Origin: Bacillus stratosphericus
GTDB taxonomy: Bacteria > Bacillota > Bacilli > Bacillales > Bacillaceae
DNA: 46,565 nucleotides
NCBI RefSeq assembly: GCF_020524495.1
Contig: NZ_JAIVLB010000026.1
Span: 1 to 46,565, forward strand
Reading direction: 5' to 3'
Under the pieces are notes generated by a model that worked only from the letters and a program-made list of their open reading frames with translations, was not told the origin of the DNA and did not search any database. The translations under genes were made by a program, and so were the position numbers. Shown in pieces: positions 1-8,826 of this stretch. How positions within the stretch are numbered: position 1 is the first letter of the stretch; each line of letters begins with the position of its first letter.

Positions 1-47
1 ACTACTTCTAATTGATTTCTTCTCTCTTCTTCACGTTTCGATAACAT
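1..47 (-). CDS. Start of a probable IS1182-type transposase (partial)
   Basis: An open frame on the minus strand begins MLSKREEERRNQLEV and runs off the left edge. Of two in-frame ATGs (53 and 47), the one at 47 sits six bases after a GGGGG ribosome binding site; the one at 53 touches it. The charged opening resembles the N-terminus I associate with IS1182-family DDE transposases (MLSK...NRxQLE). A TATAAT box lies upstream on the same strand at 81-86. Only 15 codons are visible, so the family call is tentative. Confidence 0.4.
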   Translation of the reverse strand, partial: MLSKREEERRNQLEV

Positions 48-87
48 GTTCATCCCCCGCAGAATTGTGTTATTACCCTTATTATAC

Positions 88-117
88 AAAAAAGCTTGTA
101 GACTTTGTCTACAAGCT
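88..117 (-). terminator. Hairpin with T-run downstream of yfkN, or IS end
   Basis: Perfect 11-bp stem AGCTTGTAGAC / GTCTACAAGCT (93-103, 107-117) with a 3-nt loop. On the minus strand it is followed by TTTTTT, the layout of a Rho-independent terminator for yfkN, which stops at 149. It lies directly upstream of the partial transposase, so it may also belong to that element's terminal region. Confidence 0.65.
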
Positions 118-120
118 GAT

Positions 121-150
121 GGACAGAGCATAGGGCTCTGTCCATTTTTT
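121..150 (+). terminator. Hairpin followed by T-run
   Basis: Stem GGACAGAGC (121-129) and GCTCTGTCC (135-143) with a 5-nt loop, then ATTTTTT on the plus strand. The T-run overlaps the yfkN stop codon. No plus-strand gene feeding into it is visible, so it may simply form part of the yfkN 3' end. Confidence 0.5.
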
Positions 151-3100
151 AGGATGACACTTTGTTTCTTGTGCGCTTACGCTGGTAGTAATAAAGGATA
201 CCCCCTGAGGAGAGCATGAGTAAGCCAATCAATGCAGCCGTATACATCATTGTTGCCGTATTCGGTAGTGTACCGCCTAGAAGGCCGGTTCCATCTTGGT
301 TTGAATCCGTTCCGTCTGGGGCTGATGTACCGGCGTCTTCACCTGTTTGATCTGGGAAAGTTCCAACTGCTTCACTTTGATTGAGCACCGTGTATTCACT
401 AAAGTGTTTGGTTTCACCTGTTACGACCCCGCTTTCAAACGTACCGTTACTCGTTTGAGAGAAGCGATTTTTCTCTCGATCGACATAATAGACGGCAGGC
501 TTCTTCGCTTTTTCTGGCTCATCTAATGTAAAAGAGAGTGTGACAGGATCTTTAAAGGTAGACACACTTTTCTGATCTTGTTTGATTTGGAAATCGTATG
601 TGCCGGTTAAGGTGTTTTTCACCTTGCCTGTTTTCGCCATCTGTATATCCGCACTTTTCTCTGACAAATTGGAAAGCGGTAATTCTAATCCCACTTTGTC
701 ATGATAGATGGTGACGTTTGGATCTTGCTCTCTTTTCTTCAACTCGGTTACTTGTGCTTTGGATAGAGACAATTGAACGTTTTTCGCTTCGGTCGCTTTG
801 TCTAAATAGAGCAATGCTTTATTCGTGTGCTGTACATACGTTTGGAATTTCTCATCATCTTGGATGTCATAGTCTCCTTTTCCTTTTGCACGAGGAAGGA
901 ACACTTCTTTCACTCGATGGTCGATGACAGGAGAAATATGACCGTCCGCTTTTTCAATTTGCTCTTTAAAAAGTTCATAGTCAACGTAGCCTAAGTCTTC
1001 TCCATATGACGCTTCTGTAAAGACGCTGTAGCCGTCACCGCCTGTGCCAATAAACGCGTTTGTCGCAACGCGGTATGTTTTCTGATCATCAATGTCAGAC
1101 AGGTTGCCGTCTTGATCTTTGAGTTTGACATCAATCAGTCTGTTGCCAGCCGGTTTACTGAGTGTAAATGTAAATTCAATGCCAGCCACATGAGGGAATG
1201 CGCCTCCACCTTCCTCAATGCCTGATAACCCTTGTTCGAGCGCTTTTTTAATTTGACTGCCCTTTAAGTCTGCTACATAAAGCGTGTTTCCAAAAGGCAT
1301 GACCGTCAAAATATCACCTAATCTGATATCTCCTTTTTCAATGCTTTCTCGAATACCGCCGCCATTTGTAATGGAAAGGTCAGCACCAGCAGATTCTTGC
1401 GCTTTCTCCAGCATGCCGTCGGCGATAAAGTTCCCAAGATTCGTTTCCTTTGCACGGACGTGCTCACGTTGACCGTCTAAAAGGACATCGGTATAGCCGA
1501 CTTTTTCTGTTTTTAAATCTTGTATATCTGCCTTAAACTGATCGAGGATGGACTTTGCGTTCGCATCTTCTTTTACAGAGTCATCGATGGCGATGAGGTC
1601 AAAAGAAGATTCTTTTGTCTGTACGACCCCTTTTTGATCAAAGGCCACGTCCACTTTTCCTAAAAATTGTCCGTAGTCTTTCACTTGAGCCACAATTGTC
1701 GGCTCTTTCTTGTTGACGACCTTTAATTTTTCAACAAGGGTATGAGTGTGACCACCAATGATCAAATCAATGCCGTCTACTTTTTGAGCAAGCTCAAGAT
1801 CACGGTTATAGCCAATGTGTGTTATAGCAATGATTTTATTAATTTTTTCTTCTGTTTGAATGGCGTTGACGGTTTCTTTTGCTTTCTTGTATGCATCTTT
1901 AAATTGAATGTTTGGACCGCTACTGGATGTAATGGCCGTGTCTTCAGTTGTTAAGCCGAATACGGCTACCTTTTCGCCGTTTACATCAAGCAGGATATAA
2001 GGATAAATTCCTGCTTCCTTTTTCTCACCCGCTTTAAACGTGGCTGGTTTTTTCACTAGATCTCTTAACTGTTTTTCCTTAGAGACATCAACGTTTGATG
2101 ACACAATTGGGAAGTAGGGCTTTTCAAATTGATGACGGTTACTAGCGTCTACGTCCGATGCATCTCCTGTCAGGAATTGACGAAGGGTAGTTGGACCTTT
2201 GTCGAATTCATGATTACCAAACGTCATGGCATCGTACTTCATCAAGTTCATTAGCTTTAGATCAGCAAGTCCGTGCCATTTTGTGAAGTATAGGTCACCA
2301 GAGAAGACATCCCCAGCGTCTAATAAAATATTGTTCTCACTTTGTGCACGAACTTCTTTGATTTTGGTTGCGCGTTTTGCTGCATCATCAAGGTGGGCAT
2401 GTGTATCGTTTGTATGCATGACCGTTAAATGCCAATTGTCTGCTGCAGGCGGTTCTGTTGTACCATCGTCTTTAAATGCTAGCTTGTACACACCAAGTCC
2501 GTCCGTGCTGGCATTACGAACAAAGTCTACGCTGCTTGATTTCTCTGCGAACGGTTTTGCAAGCAGAGAAGATTCAAAGGTGACTGTTGCGCCTTTTACT
2601 GGTGCAATGGACCAGTTTTGATCCGCGCTTGGGTTAATGGTTTTTTGTTCGATAATATAATCCATCAGCACTTCACGGTTCTCATCTGCAGAGGCAAATA
2701 CCACTTTATCTTGCGTCAGATGCGGGAAGCCTCCGCCGCCAGAAGCACGATAGTTATTCGTCACGACTAAAAATTCTTGACTGTCAGTGACTGGTTTGCC
2801 ATTGTAAGACAGGTTTTTGATACGGCTCGCATTCGCATTTACAAGTGTTCCTGTTGTGCTATATTTTGCAGGCTGGGTCACATCCACTTGATAAGTAACA
2901 TCATCGATCACATCAAAGTTATACGAGCGATATTCTTCGTTCAAAATAGACTGTTCGTTTGAATGGTTGGGTTTGATTTGATTAAATTGTCCAGCAGACA
3001 TTTCTAACCAATCTTTCACTTCACTGCCTTTGAGTTTCATAATCTGTACGGTGTTATCGTAAAGATAGAGATCGCCAATATTTTTTATCGCTAAATCTCC

Positions 3101-4429
3101 TTTTGCGATGTTTGTATAATAATTTACACCATTTCGGCCGCCGGCTTTAAATGGCGCACCCGCTGATAAAATGGGCAAGTTTTTATACGCAGTGTCCTTT
3201 ATTTTTTCTTTTGCATACCACTTTTGTGCATCAGTCACAATTTGAATTGAAGGGTCATCCATCACTTGAGCAAAAAAGCTGTTAATGTCTGCTTCCGTTT
3301 TTCCAACAGGCTTTCTGACGTAATCAACCGTTTTTTGGTGAGTGGTTTGAATGGCATCTTTCACTGTGCTGTTTTGAGATGTGACCTGAGCGATAGAATC
3401 TATTTTGCTTGTGCCGTTTGTGACCCTCCAGTTGCTGCCGTCAGGCTCTAATGTTAAATCAATCACTCCGAGGTAGCTTCCCCAGTTTTTCGACATGACG
3501 ACTGGAATGCCGTTGATGGTTCCTTTTGAGACATTGAATTTGTCTACACCGGTATAATCATCGCTTGGGAATGTCCCATGCTGATGGCCAGACACAATGG
3601 CATCGATGCCTTTCGTTTTAGTGGCAAGGTCAAAGATCATATTTTCTGATCCTTTAGGTTGAGCTGTTTTTTCAATTCCTGCATGGGCAAGAGCGACAAC
3701 GATATCTGCGCCCTTAGCCTTCATTTCAGGGATGGTTTCATTGGCGGACTCGACAATGTCTTGTACTTGAACTTGTCCATCTAAATGTTTCTTATCCCAT
3801 GTCATAATTTGTGGTGGTACGAATCCTATGTAACCGACTTTCACTGTTTGCGATGTTCCGTTTGCATCTTTAAAAGTTTTATCTTGGATCACATAAGGAG
3901 TAAATCGATGTTCACCATTTAACTTTTTGACGTTTGCATTGACAATAGGGAAGTCTGCGCCAGCGATGGTACCGTCAAGGAAAGATAATCCATAGTTAAA
4001 TTCATGATTGCCAATTGTTCCTGCATCATATTTTAGTTGGTTGAGTGTATGAATAATGGGGTGAACCTTTGTTTGATTGATGATGCTGTCTTTCTCATTT
4101 TTGTAAATGTATTCTCCAAGAGGGGTTCCTTGAAACAGGTCTCCGTTATCAACAAGGAGTGTATTAGGATTTTGTGAACGGTGTTTTTCAATCAGCTCGG
4201 CTGTTTTCGCCAATCCGAATTCATTTGTTTCCTTATCGCTGTAGTAATCGTAGTTCATTATGTTCGCATGAATATCGGTTGTCGCTAAGATGCTGACCTT
4301 TACGGCACTGCCTCTTTCTGTTTCTGCATGAATAGGTGCCTCTGGGAGAATGAGACTAATTATCAAAATGGAAGTGAGCAGAATAGACAGTTTTATTTTT
4401 TGTTTAGACCGATTTGTTTGCTTCTTCAC
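149..4429 (-). CDS. yfkN: Cell-wall-anchored bifunctional nucleotidase / cyclic-nucleotide phosphodiesterase
   Basis: 1426 residues, close to B. subtilis YfkN (about 1460). Signal peptide (basic start, hydrophobic segment, cleavage near PIHAETE). Two tandem calcineurin-like phosphoesterase plus 5'-nucleotidase units follow. Unit one (about 45-610) has TTDIHAN, DNGDLFQG, GNHEFNYG and the C-terminal-domain motif YRASGGGGFP. Unit two (about 665-1190) has HTNDTHAHL, DAGDVFSG, GNHEFDKG and FIGTGGDGYSVF. The tail carries the sortase-type signal LPNTA, one membrane segment and a basic end, so it should be attached to peptidoglycan by a class D-like sortase. The family releases phosphate from 2',3'-cyclic nucleotides and 5'-nucleotides outside the cell. 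Start is GTG after an AAAGGCGG site. Confidence 0.95.
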   Translation of the reverse strand: MKKQTNRSKQKIKLSILLTSILIISLILPEAPIHAETERGSAVKVSILATTDIHANIMNYDYYSDKETNEFGLAKTAELIEKHRSQNPNTLLVDNGDLFQGTPLGEYIYKNEKDSIINQTKVHPIIHTLNQLKYDAGTIGNHEFNYGLSFLDGTIAGADFPIVNANVKKLNGEHRFTPYVIQDKTFKDANGTSQTVKVGYIGFVPPQIMTWDKKHLDGQVQVQDIVESANETIPEMKAKGADIVVALAHAGIEKTAQPKGSENMIFDLATKTKGIDAIVSGHQHGTFPSDDYTGVDKFNVSKGTINGIPVVMSKNWGSYLGVIDLTLEPDGSNWRVTNGTSKIDSIAQVTSQNSTVKDAIQTTHQKTVDYVRKPVGKTEADINSFFAQVMDDPSIQIVTDAQKWYAKEKIKDTAYKNLPILSAGAPFKAGGRNGVNYYTNIAKGDLAIKNIGDLYLYDNTVQIMKLKGSEVKDWLEMSAGQFNQIKPNHSNEQSILNEEYRSYNFDVIDDVTYQVDVTQPAKYSTTGTLVNANASRIKNLSYNGKPVTDSQEFLVVTNNYRASGGGGFPHLTQDKVVFASADENREVLMDYIIEQKTINPSADQNWSIAPVKGATVTFESSLLAKPFAEKSSSVDFVRNASTDGLGVYKLAFKDDGTTEPPAADNWHLTVMHTNDTHAHLDDAAKRATKIKEVRAQSENNILLDAGDVFSGDLYFTKWHGLADLKLMNLMKYDAMTFGNHEFDKGPTTLRQFLTGDASDVDASNRHQFEKPYFPIVSSNVDVSKEKQLRDLVKKPATFKAGEKKEAGIYPYILLDVNGEKVAVFGLTTEDTAITSSSGPNIQFKDAYKKAKETVNAIQTEEKINKIIAITHIGYNRDLELAQKVDGIDLIIGGHTHTLVEKLKVVNKKEPTIVAQVKDYGQFLGKVDVAFDQKGVVQTKESSFDLIAIDDSVKEDANAKSILDQFKADIQDLKTEKVGYTDVLLDGQREHVRAKETNLGNFIADGMLEKAQESAGADLSITNGGGIRESIEKGDIRLGDILTVMPFGNTLYVADLKGSQIKKALEQGLSGIEEGGGAFPHVAGIEFTFTLSKPAGNRLIDVKLKDQDGNLSDIDDQKTYRVATNAFIGTGGDGYSVFTEASYGEDLGYVDYELFKEQIEKADGHISPVIDHRVKEVFLPRAKGKGDYDIQDDEKFQTYVQHTNKALLYLDKATEAKNVQLSLSKAQVTELKKREQDPNVTIYHDKVGLELPLSNLSEKSADIQMAKTGKVKNTLTGTYDFQIKQDQKSVSTFKDPVTLSFTLDEPEKAKKPAVYYVDREKNRFSQTSNGTFESGVVTGETKHFSEYTVLNQSEAVGTFPDQTGEDAGTSAPDGTDSNQDGTGLLGGTLPNTATMMYTAALIGLLMLSSGGILYYYQRKRTRNKVSS

Positions 4430-4465
4430 CTGGTTTCCGCCTTTCTAATTTTTTTGACCACTATA

Positions 4466-4496
4466 TCTATTGTAGAAATGTTTCGTTAACTTTTGA
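4466..4496 (-). promoter_or_regulatory. Possible sigma-A promoter of yfkN with overlapping dyad
   Basis: On the minus strand TTCAAA and TACAAT are separated by 17 bases, upstream of the GTG start. The -35 region overlaps an inverted repeat TAACTT-N3-AAGTTA, a possible regulator site. The assignment rests on pattern alone. Confidence 0.35.
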
Positions 4497-4619
4497 AGTT
4501 ATTTTTTGCAGATTATTGAAAAGATAACACAAATCATACAAATTACCTTGTTAAGGGAATGTGAATGAGCAGAAATGCTTATTTCATCAGAAGAGGGTTT
4601 TCTCATAGGGGTAGGATGT

Positions 4620-4896
4620 TTGAATTCAACACACCGGTTACGTCCAATTTACAAAAGCATTTATGGACGAAAAAAACATTATTTGCGATCTGCCACGGAC
4701 CGCAATTGCTCATTACAGAGAAGATGCTAGAAGGAGTAGCGACTGGTTATACATCCATTTAAGTGGATATGGAAAACGTAGGCGCTAAGATTCAAAGATG
4801 AAAAACTCGTCGTTAGTCAGGACCAACTTGGACAAGCCATACACAGATGACATTCCGGTATTCAACCGTGAATCTTTAAAACTGCTTGCGAAATAA
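4620..4896 (+). pseudogene. DJ-1/PfpI-family protein remnant (YraA/YfkM type)
   Basis: The C-terminal half of a class I glutamine-amidotransferase-like stress protein is readable. It has the nucleophile elbow FAICHGPQLLI, then LEGVATGYTSI, a stop, and in shifted frames VDMENVGAKIQ, DEKLVVSQDQLGQA and DDIPVFNRESLKLLAK with a terminal stop at 4894-4896. The N-terminal half is gone and there are at least two frameshifts. B. subtilis has yfkM, a general-stress DJ-1 protein, at this place. The sequence as I recall it is nearer to paralogue YraA. Not functional. Confidence 0.8.
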
Positions 4897-4914
4897 GCAT
4901 TAGTTCTTACAACA

Positions 4915-4947
4915 TAAAAAAACCAGTCCCTTAGGAGGCTGGCTTTT
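4915..4947 (+). terminator. Rho-independent terminator
   Basis: CCAG...CTGG stem (CCAGTCCCTTAGGAGGCTGG) with a run of A before and TTTTT after. It ends the DJ-1 relic on the plus strand and could also serve yfkK from the other side. Confidence 0.6.
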
Positions 4948-5005
4948 TCTGCGCATGATTCAAGGAAAACTGCTCGTAGACTGCAGAGCCGTTCCTTTTA
5001 CATGA

Positions 5006-5230
5006 TTATTTTCTTAAGCTCTTCAGCTCACTTGCGATGGCTTGCATTTCACTTGGGCTGAATGAAGATTTTTTCATCACCATTTGGTGAAGAAATTCAA
5101 TATCTTCGTACTTGTCTGGACTGAAGTCATCGGCTTTGATGACTCCAATGTTCAGCATGTTTAACTTTTGCGAAATGTCTTCAATCAGCTGATTGACTTC
5201 AGCCGCTTTTTGCTCTGACAAGGGCGGCAC
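5006..5230 (-). CDS. yfkK: UPF0435 protein YfkK
   Basis: Small acidic-basic helical protein of 71-74 residues, matching the UPF0435/YfkK length, with the conserved-looking core [25 protein letters not shown] (split here as [11 protein letters not shown] then [14 protein letters not shown]). No function is known for the family. The start is uncertain. GTG at 5230 is only two bases from an AGGAAAGG site, whereas TTG at 5221 is about ten bases away and would give 71 residues. Between yfkM and yfkJ relics, as in B. subtilis. Confidence 0.85.
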   Translation of the reverse strand: MPPLSEQKAAEVNQLIEDISQKLNMLNIGVIKADDFSPDKYEDIEFLHQMVMKKSSFSPSEMQAIASELKSLRK

Positions 5231-5298
5231 GTCCTTTCCTGCATATGTGTCGAATAATATATCTATTTTAACAGAAATGCAAAAGAATAAAAGGAAAA

Positions 5299-6654
5299 TT
5301 AAGACGACACGGAGGTGTTTTTCTCCTTTTTCTCTTGCTTGATCTTATCAACGATTCGTTTTGATTCAAATACTACAACCCCTGATAAACCGATGAGGCC
5401 AATTAAGTTTGGAATGGCCATAAGCCCATTTAGCATATCTGCCACGCCCCATACAAAGTCATTCTTAAAAACGGCTCCGAAAAAGACAGCAATAACAAAC
5501 ACGATGCGATAATACATGACGTATGAATCTTTCGCCAAATACGTAAAGCATTTTTCTCCATAATACGACCAGCCAATAATGGTCGAATAGGCAAACAAGA
5601 GTAAACCGATTGCCACAATGTTTGCACCGATTGGACCAAGGAAATGAGCGAATGATAAAGAGGTTAGCGCATCGCTTTTTTCTGTTAAATACATATCTGC
5701 CATCACAATGGTAATGCCAGTAATGGAACAAACAATGATTGTATCAATAAATACTTGTGTCATAGACACGAGAGCTTGACGGGCAGGCATATCTGTTTTG
5801 GCGGCAGCTGCTGCAATTGGTGCGGATCCAAGACCAGCTTCATTTGAAAATACTCCACGTGCCACACCCCAGCGAATGACAGTTCCAATCGCACCTCCTG
5901 CCACGGCTTGACCAGTAAAGGCATCAGAAAAAATGAGCCCAACTGCGCCTGGAACAAGATCAGCATTCATAAAAAGAATGATGAATCCACAAATGACGTA
6001 AAATAAAGCCATGACTGGTACAAAAATAGATGTCACACGGCCAATGCTTTTAATTCCGCCTAAAATGACAAGTGCCGTAAAGGCAGTAATGATGATGCCT
6101 GTCACCCATGTTGGAATTTGAAAGGTAGAATTCATGACTCCTGAGATTGAATTAGACTGCACCAGGTTCCCGATCCCAAAGGCAGCACAAGCACCAAAAA
6201 TAGCAAATAGCAACCCTAACCATTTTTGCTTCAAGCCATGCTCTAAATAGTACATAGGTCCACCAGACATTTCGCCTTTTTCATTTTTGACCCTGTATTT
6301 AACGGCAAGAACGGCTTCCGCAAATTTAGTAGCCATCCCAAAAAATGCGGCAAACCACATCCAGAATACAGCACCAGGTCCACCAGCTATCACTGCCGAA
6401 GCAACACCTACGATATTCCCTGTGCCAACAGTTGCAGCAAGAGCCGTCATTAACGCTTGAAAATGGGAAATATCCCCTTCTAACGTTTTGTCTTGTTTAG
6501 AAAATGCAAGCTTTAAAGAGTAAGGTAGTAATCTAATTTGAATGAAGAGAACGCGAAAGGTGAGGTATATTCCAGTACCAACAATTAAAATCAACAGGGG
6601 AGGTCCCCACAAAAAATTGTTCATCGTCGTGACAAACTGCTCAATTATTCCCAT
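5299..6654 (-). CDS. Alanine/glycine:sodium symporter (AGCS family)
   Basis: 451 residues with about ten to eleven hydrophobic segments. Hallmarks of the AGCS family are visible: [17 protein letters not shown] near residue 72, [32 protein letters not shown], and [25 protein letters not shown] near 270-295. It would import alanine or glycine with sodium. The ATG at 6654, seven bases after AAAGGGGG, is preferred over the adjacent TTG. It sits between yfkK and the ptpA relic, where B. subtilis has no such gene. B. subtilis has several paralogues (alsT, glnT, yrbD, yflA) and I cannot assign one by eye. Confidence 0.92.
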   Translation of the reverse strand: MGIIEQFVTTMNNFLWGPPLLILIVGTGIYLTFRVLFIQIRLLPYSLKLAFSKQDKTLEGDISHFQALMTALAATVGTGNIVGVASAVIAGGPGAVFWMWFAAFFGMATKFAEAVLAVKYRVKNEKGEMSGGPMYYLEHGLKQKWLGLLFAIFGACAAFGIGNLVQSNSISGVMNSTFQIPTWVTGIIITAFTALVILGGIKSIGRVTSIFVPVMALFYVICGFIILFMNADLVPGAVGLIFSDAFTGQAVAGGAIGTVIRWGVARGVFSNEAGLGSAPIAAAAAKTDMPARQALVSMTQVFIDTIIVCSITGITIVMADMYLTEKSDALTSLSFAHFLGPIGANIVAIGLLLFAYSTIIGWSYYGEKCFTYLAKDSYVMYYRIVFVIAVFFGAVFKNDFVWGVADMLNGLMAIPNLIGLIGLSGVVVFESKRIVDKIKQEKKEKNTSVSS

Positions 6655-6803
6655 CAAATATCCCCCTTTGTTTGTGTAATTCTCCTAAAGTTTCTCCTGT
6701 TTTTGTGTAATTTGTCAATGCCAATGAGGGTTTTTCTTGCTAAGTTTCAAAAAAAAAATGGTCTTGATATAATAGAGAAAAGGTAGGAGGAGAGAGAATT
6801 GAA

Positions 6804-7018
6804 GGATGATTCATGCATTATTCGTGGCAATATTTGCAGGTCACCGATGGCAGTTTAGAAAAAGAGTAGAAGATGAGGGGATTAGCGAGTACTTTGTCAT
6901 TGATTCAGCAGGCATTGGCAGGTGGCAACAAGCATCGAGATGATGTGCCAGATTCTTATTACACTGGGAACTTTGAGGAAGTACAAGATTTAATTGAAAA
7001 GGAATTGATCGTTTTTTG
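6804..7018 (+). pseudogene. ptpA: Low-molecular-weight protein-tyrosine phosphatase remnant (ptpA/yfkJ)
   Basis: The phosphatase loop GNICRSPMAV is still encoded, but in a frame that stops at once. The upstream residues (MIHALFV) and the next stretch (VEDEGISEYFVIDSAGIGRW) lie in another frame. The middle of the enzyme, roughly 65 residues, is deleted. The tail DDVPDSYYTGNFEEVQDLIEK follows in a third frame and contains the general-acid Asp region (PDSYYTG). A good AGGAGGAGAG site survives upstream. In B. subtilis this gene (ptpA, yfkJ) heads the yfkJIH operon, and yfkI and yfkH follow here too. Confidence 0.88.
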
Positions 7019-7068
7019 ACGTATGTTAAGAAAGAGAAAAACCTTTAACTGAAAGGAGATCAGACGAG

Positions 7069-7401
7069 ATGAAAGAGAAAAATCAACTCATGCTTCGAGG
7101 AGCTGTTATAGGAGCAGTCTTCGGCATATTGCTGACACTATTTCACCGTCCAACAAGAGTTGCATTAAAGGACAAGTGGAATGACTGCCAGCAAAAGCTG
7201 GACGAATACCGCCAGGAGCCAGGCAGAATGTCTGCTTGCGTGAAAGAAAAAATGGAAGAAACAAAGGAGCTAATGCGAACAGTCTCAGATGATTTGTCAT
7301 TTTTAAATGTACAGGTCAATCAGTTAAAGGAAACAACCCCTAAAGTATTAGAGATTATTGAAGAGACAAAGGATCACTTTCGATCTAAACAGAAAGGTTG
7401 A
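7069..7401 (+). CDS. yfkI: YfkI, YtxH-like small membrane-anchored protein
   Basis: 110 residues. One N-terminal membrane segment (LRGAVIGAVFGILLTLF, about 9-25) is followed by a long charged region predicted to be helical or coiled coil, ending in a basic tail. The pattern is that of the YtxH-like family; function unknown. Start is ATG after AAAGGAGATC with good spacing. It ends a few bases before yfkH, so the two are cotranscribed, originally with the now dead ptpA. Confidence 0.88.
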   Translation: MKEKNQLMLRGAVIGAVFGILLTLFHRPTRVALKDKWNDCQQKLDEYRQEPGRMSACVKEKMEETKELMRTVSDDLSFLNVQVNQLKETTPKVLEIIEETKDHFRSKQKG

Positions 7402-7419
7402 TCATTGGAGCTGAGGCGT

Positions 7420-8238
7420 ATGAGTTTTGTTAAAGCGTTAATTGAACGCTTCTTACTACATGAAGGACCGGCGAAATCAGCCGAGCTTGCTTATTTCTTT
7501 TTGCTTTCATTATTTCCATTTCTCATCTTCGTGCTCACGCTGGTCGGATATTTGCCGTTGACGTCAAAGGATGTGCTGAGCGTCATTTCTAGTTATGCGC
7601 CAGAGGGGGCACTTTCGATGATTGAATCCATAGCAGAAGAGACGCTCAATAGCCGTAACGGCGGATTGTTGTCATTCGGGATTATTGCCGCCCTTTGGTC
7701 TGCATCGAACGGCATTAATGCGGTCGTCAGAGCGTTTAACCACGCTTACGAAGTAGAGGAAAATCGTTCCTACATTCTCGTACGTTTAACATCGATCATC
7801 TTAACTATTGCGATGGTTCTTACGATTATTTTCGCCTTGATGATTCCTGTTTTTGGAAAAGAGCTTGGTTTATTTGTCGCCGGATTAGTTGGTCAGTCAG
7901 ATGCGTTTCTCACCATTTGGACAGCTATGAGATGGATTATTAGTCCATTGATTTTACTGATTGTTTTTACATCGTTGTATTATTTTGCCCCTAACATCAG
8001 GCTGAAATTGAAATTTGTGCTGCCAGGGGCCATATTTGCGTCTGTCGGATGGATTCTTGTGAGCACGCTGTTCTCATTTTATGTAGGCGAGTTTGCCAAC
8101 TATAGTGCGATGTATGGTAGCATTGGGGGGATTATTATTTTAATGATTTGGTTTTATTTAACCGGCATCATGATTATTCTCGGTGGCGAGCTAAATGCAC
8201 TTTTACATAAGCGTAAAATCGTACCAGGAAAGCTATAA
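7420..8238 (+). CDS. yfkH: YihY/BrkB-family membrane protein YfkH
   Basis: 272 residues with six hydrophobic segments. Family hallmarks: SAELAYFFLLSLFPFLIF near the N-terminus, ALWSASNGINAVVRAFNHAYE, LYYFAPNIRLK, PGAIFASVGWILVSTLF and YGSIGGIIILMIWFYLTG near the end. Formerly called ribonuclease BN; the family has no proven nuclease activity and is regarded as an integral membrane protein of unknown role. The ATG at 7420, nine bases after GGAG, is preferred over an upstream TTG at 7405. It follows yfkI by 18 bases. Confidence 0.92.
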   Translation: MSFVKALIERFLLHEGPAKSAELAYFFLLSLFPFLIFVLTLVGYLPLTSKDVLSVISSYAPEGALSMIESIAEETLNSRNGGLLSFGIIAALWSASNGINAVVRAFNHAYEVEENRSYILVRLTSIILTIAMVLTIIFALMIPVFGKELGLFVAGLVGQSDAFLTIWTAMRWIISPLILLIVFTSLYYFAPNIRLKLKFVLPGAIFASVGWILVSTLFSFYVGEFANYSAMYGSIGGIIILMIWFYLTGIMIILGGELNALLHKRKIVPGKL

Positions 8239-8300
8239 AGAAAACAGGGCATCCTAAAGAAGAACGACTTGTTCAATCTTGATGGATGGGGGAATCACAT

Positions 8301-8408
8301 ATGTCCAAACAATCGAAAAAAGGCGGAAGCAGTACAAAACAAAACAAAGGCCATCAGCCAAAGCACAAAACAAGCGGAAGTGCGAACGGCCAGAATGGGT
8401 ATCATTAG
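8301..8408 (+). CDS. Small basic protein of 35 residues
   Basis: MSKQSKKGGSSTKQNKGHQP is the first part of a 35-residue, Lys/Gln/Gly/Ser-rich, strongly basic, low-complexity peptide ending in GYH. It has a good GGGGG ribosome binding site eight bases before the ATG and a strong terminator ten bases after the stop, so it looks like a real small gene. Composition recalls minor small spore proteins of Bacillus, but I do not recognise the family and assign no function. A longer overlapping frame from 8279 is less convincing. Confidence 0.6.
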   Translation: MSKQSKKGGSSTKQNKGHQPKHKTSGSANGQNGYH

Positions 8409-8416
8409 ATGAAAGA

Positions 8417-8451
8417 AAACTCCTCTGCACAGAAGGCAGGGGAGTTTTTTT
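8417..8451 (+). terminator. Rho-independent terminator
   Basis: Stem AAACTCCTCTGC / GCAGGGGAGTTT (one G-T pair), 7-nt loop, then TTTTTTT. It closes the yfkI-yfkH-small-gene unit. Confidence 0.85.
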
Positions 8452-8473
8452 GATTCAGCATCCACCGCCTTAA

Positions 8474-8826
8474 AACAAAATCTGTATCAAGTGCTGGAAC
8501 ATAACGAGGATTGAGCTGAAATCAAGCTTTTTTGCTACATATTCACTCCCAATATGCCAACAGGACAAAAAATTTCAAATCCATCTACTTCTACTTCATG
8601 AGCAAATGTTTTTGTCATATATTCACTGTTTTGGTACGATGCCTTGGCCTTGTGCAGATTGATCAATCCAGTAACCGTTGGAAGGTCATGCGGAACGCTT
8701 CTATGTTTCTACAGTGATAACTCACGGGAGCCACTCTCCTAAGTGAGTCTTATTCTAGCTCATTGTAGAATCTCCAATTTCAATTCATTTGTGATATTCT
8801 ACGTAAACAAGCAATCGTTCCCTATT
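8474..8826 (-). other. Gene-poor gap with a possible acetyltransferase relic
   Basis: No intact frame is supported. On the minus strand around 8632-8684 the text GYWIDQSAQGQGIV resembles the acetyl-CoA-binding loop region of a GNAT acetyltransferase (GYW...QGxGI), surrounded by stops and frame changes. I treat it as a probable relic with low confidence and see nothing else here. Confidence 0.3.

Noticed and set aside
2226-2621. 131-codon plus-strand frame inside yfkN
   Set aside because: Antisense shadow of a strongly conserved phosphoesterase; no ribosome binding site.
149-4429. Two similar halves of yfkN as an assembly duplication
   Set aside because: The halves differ throughout and tandem nucleotidase units are the normal build of YfkN.
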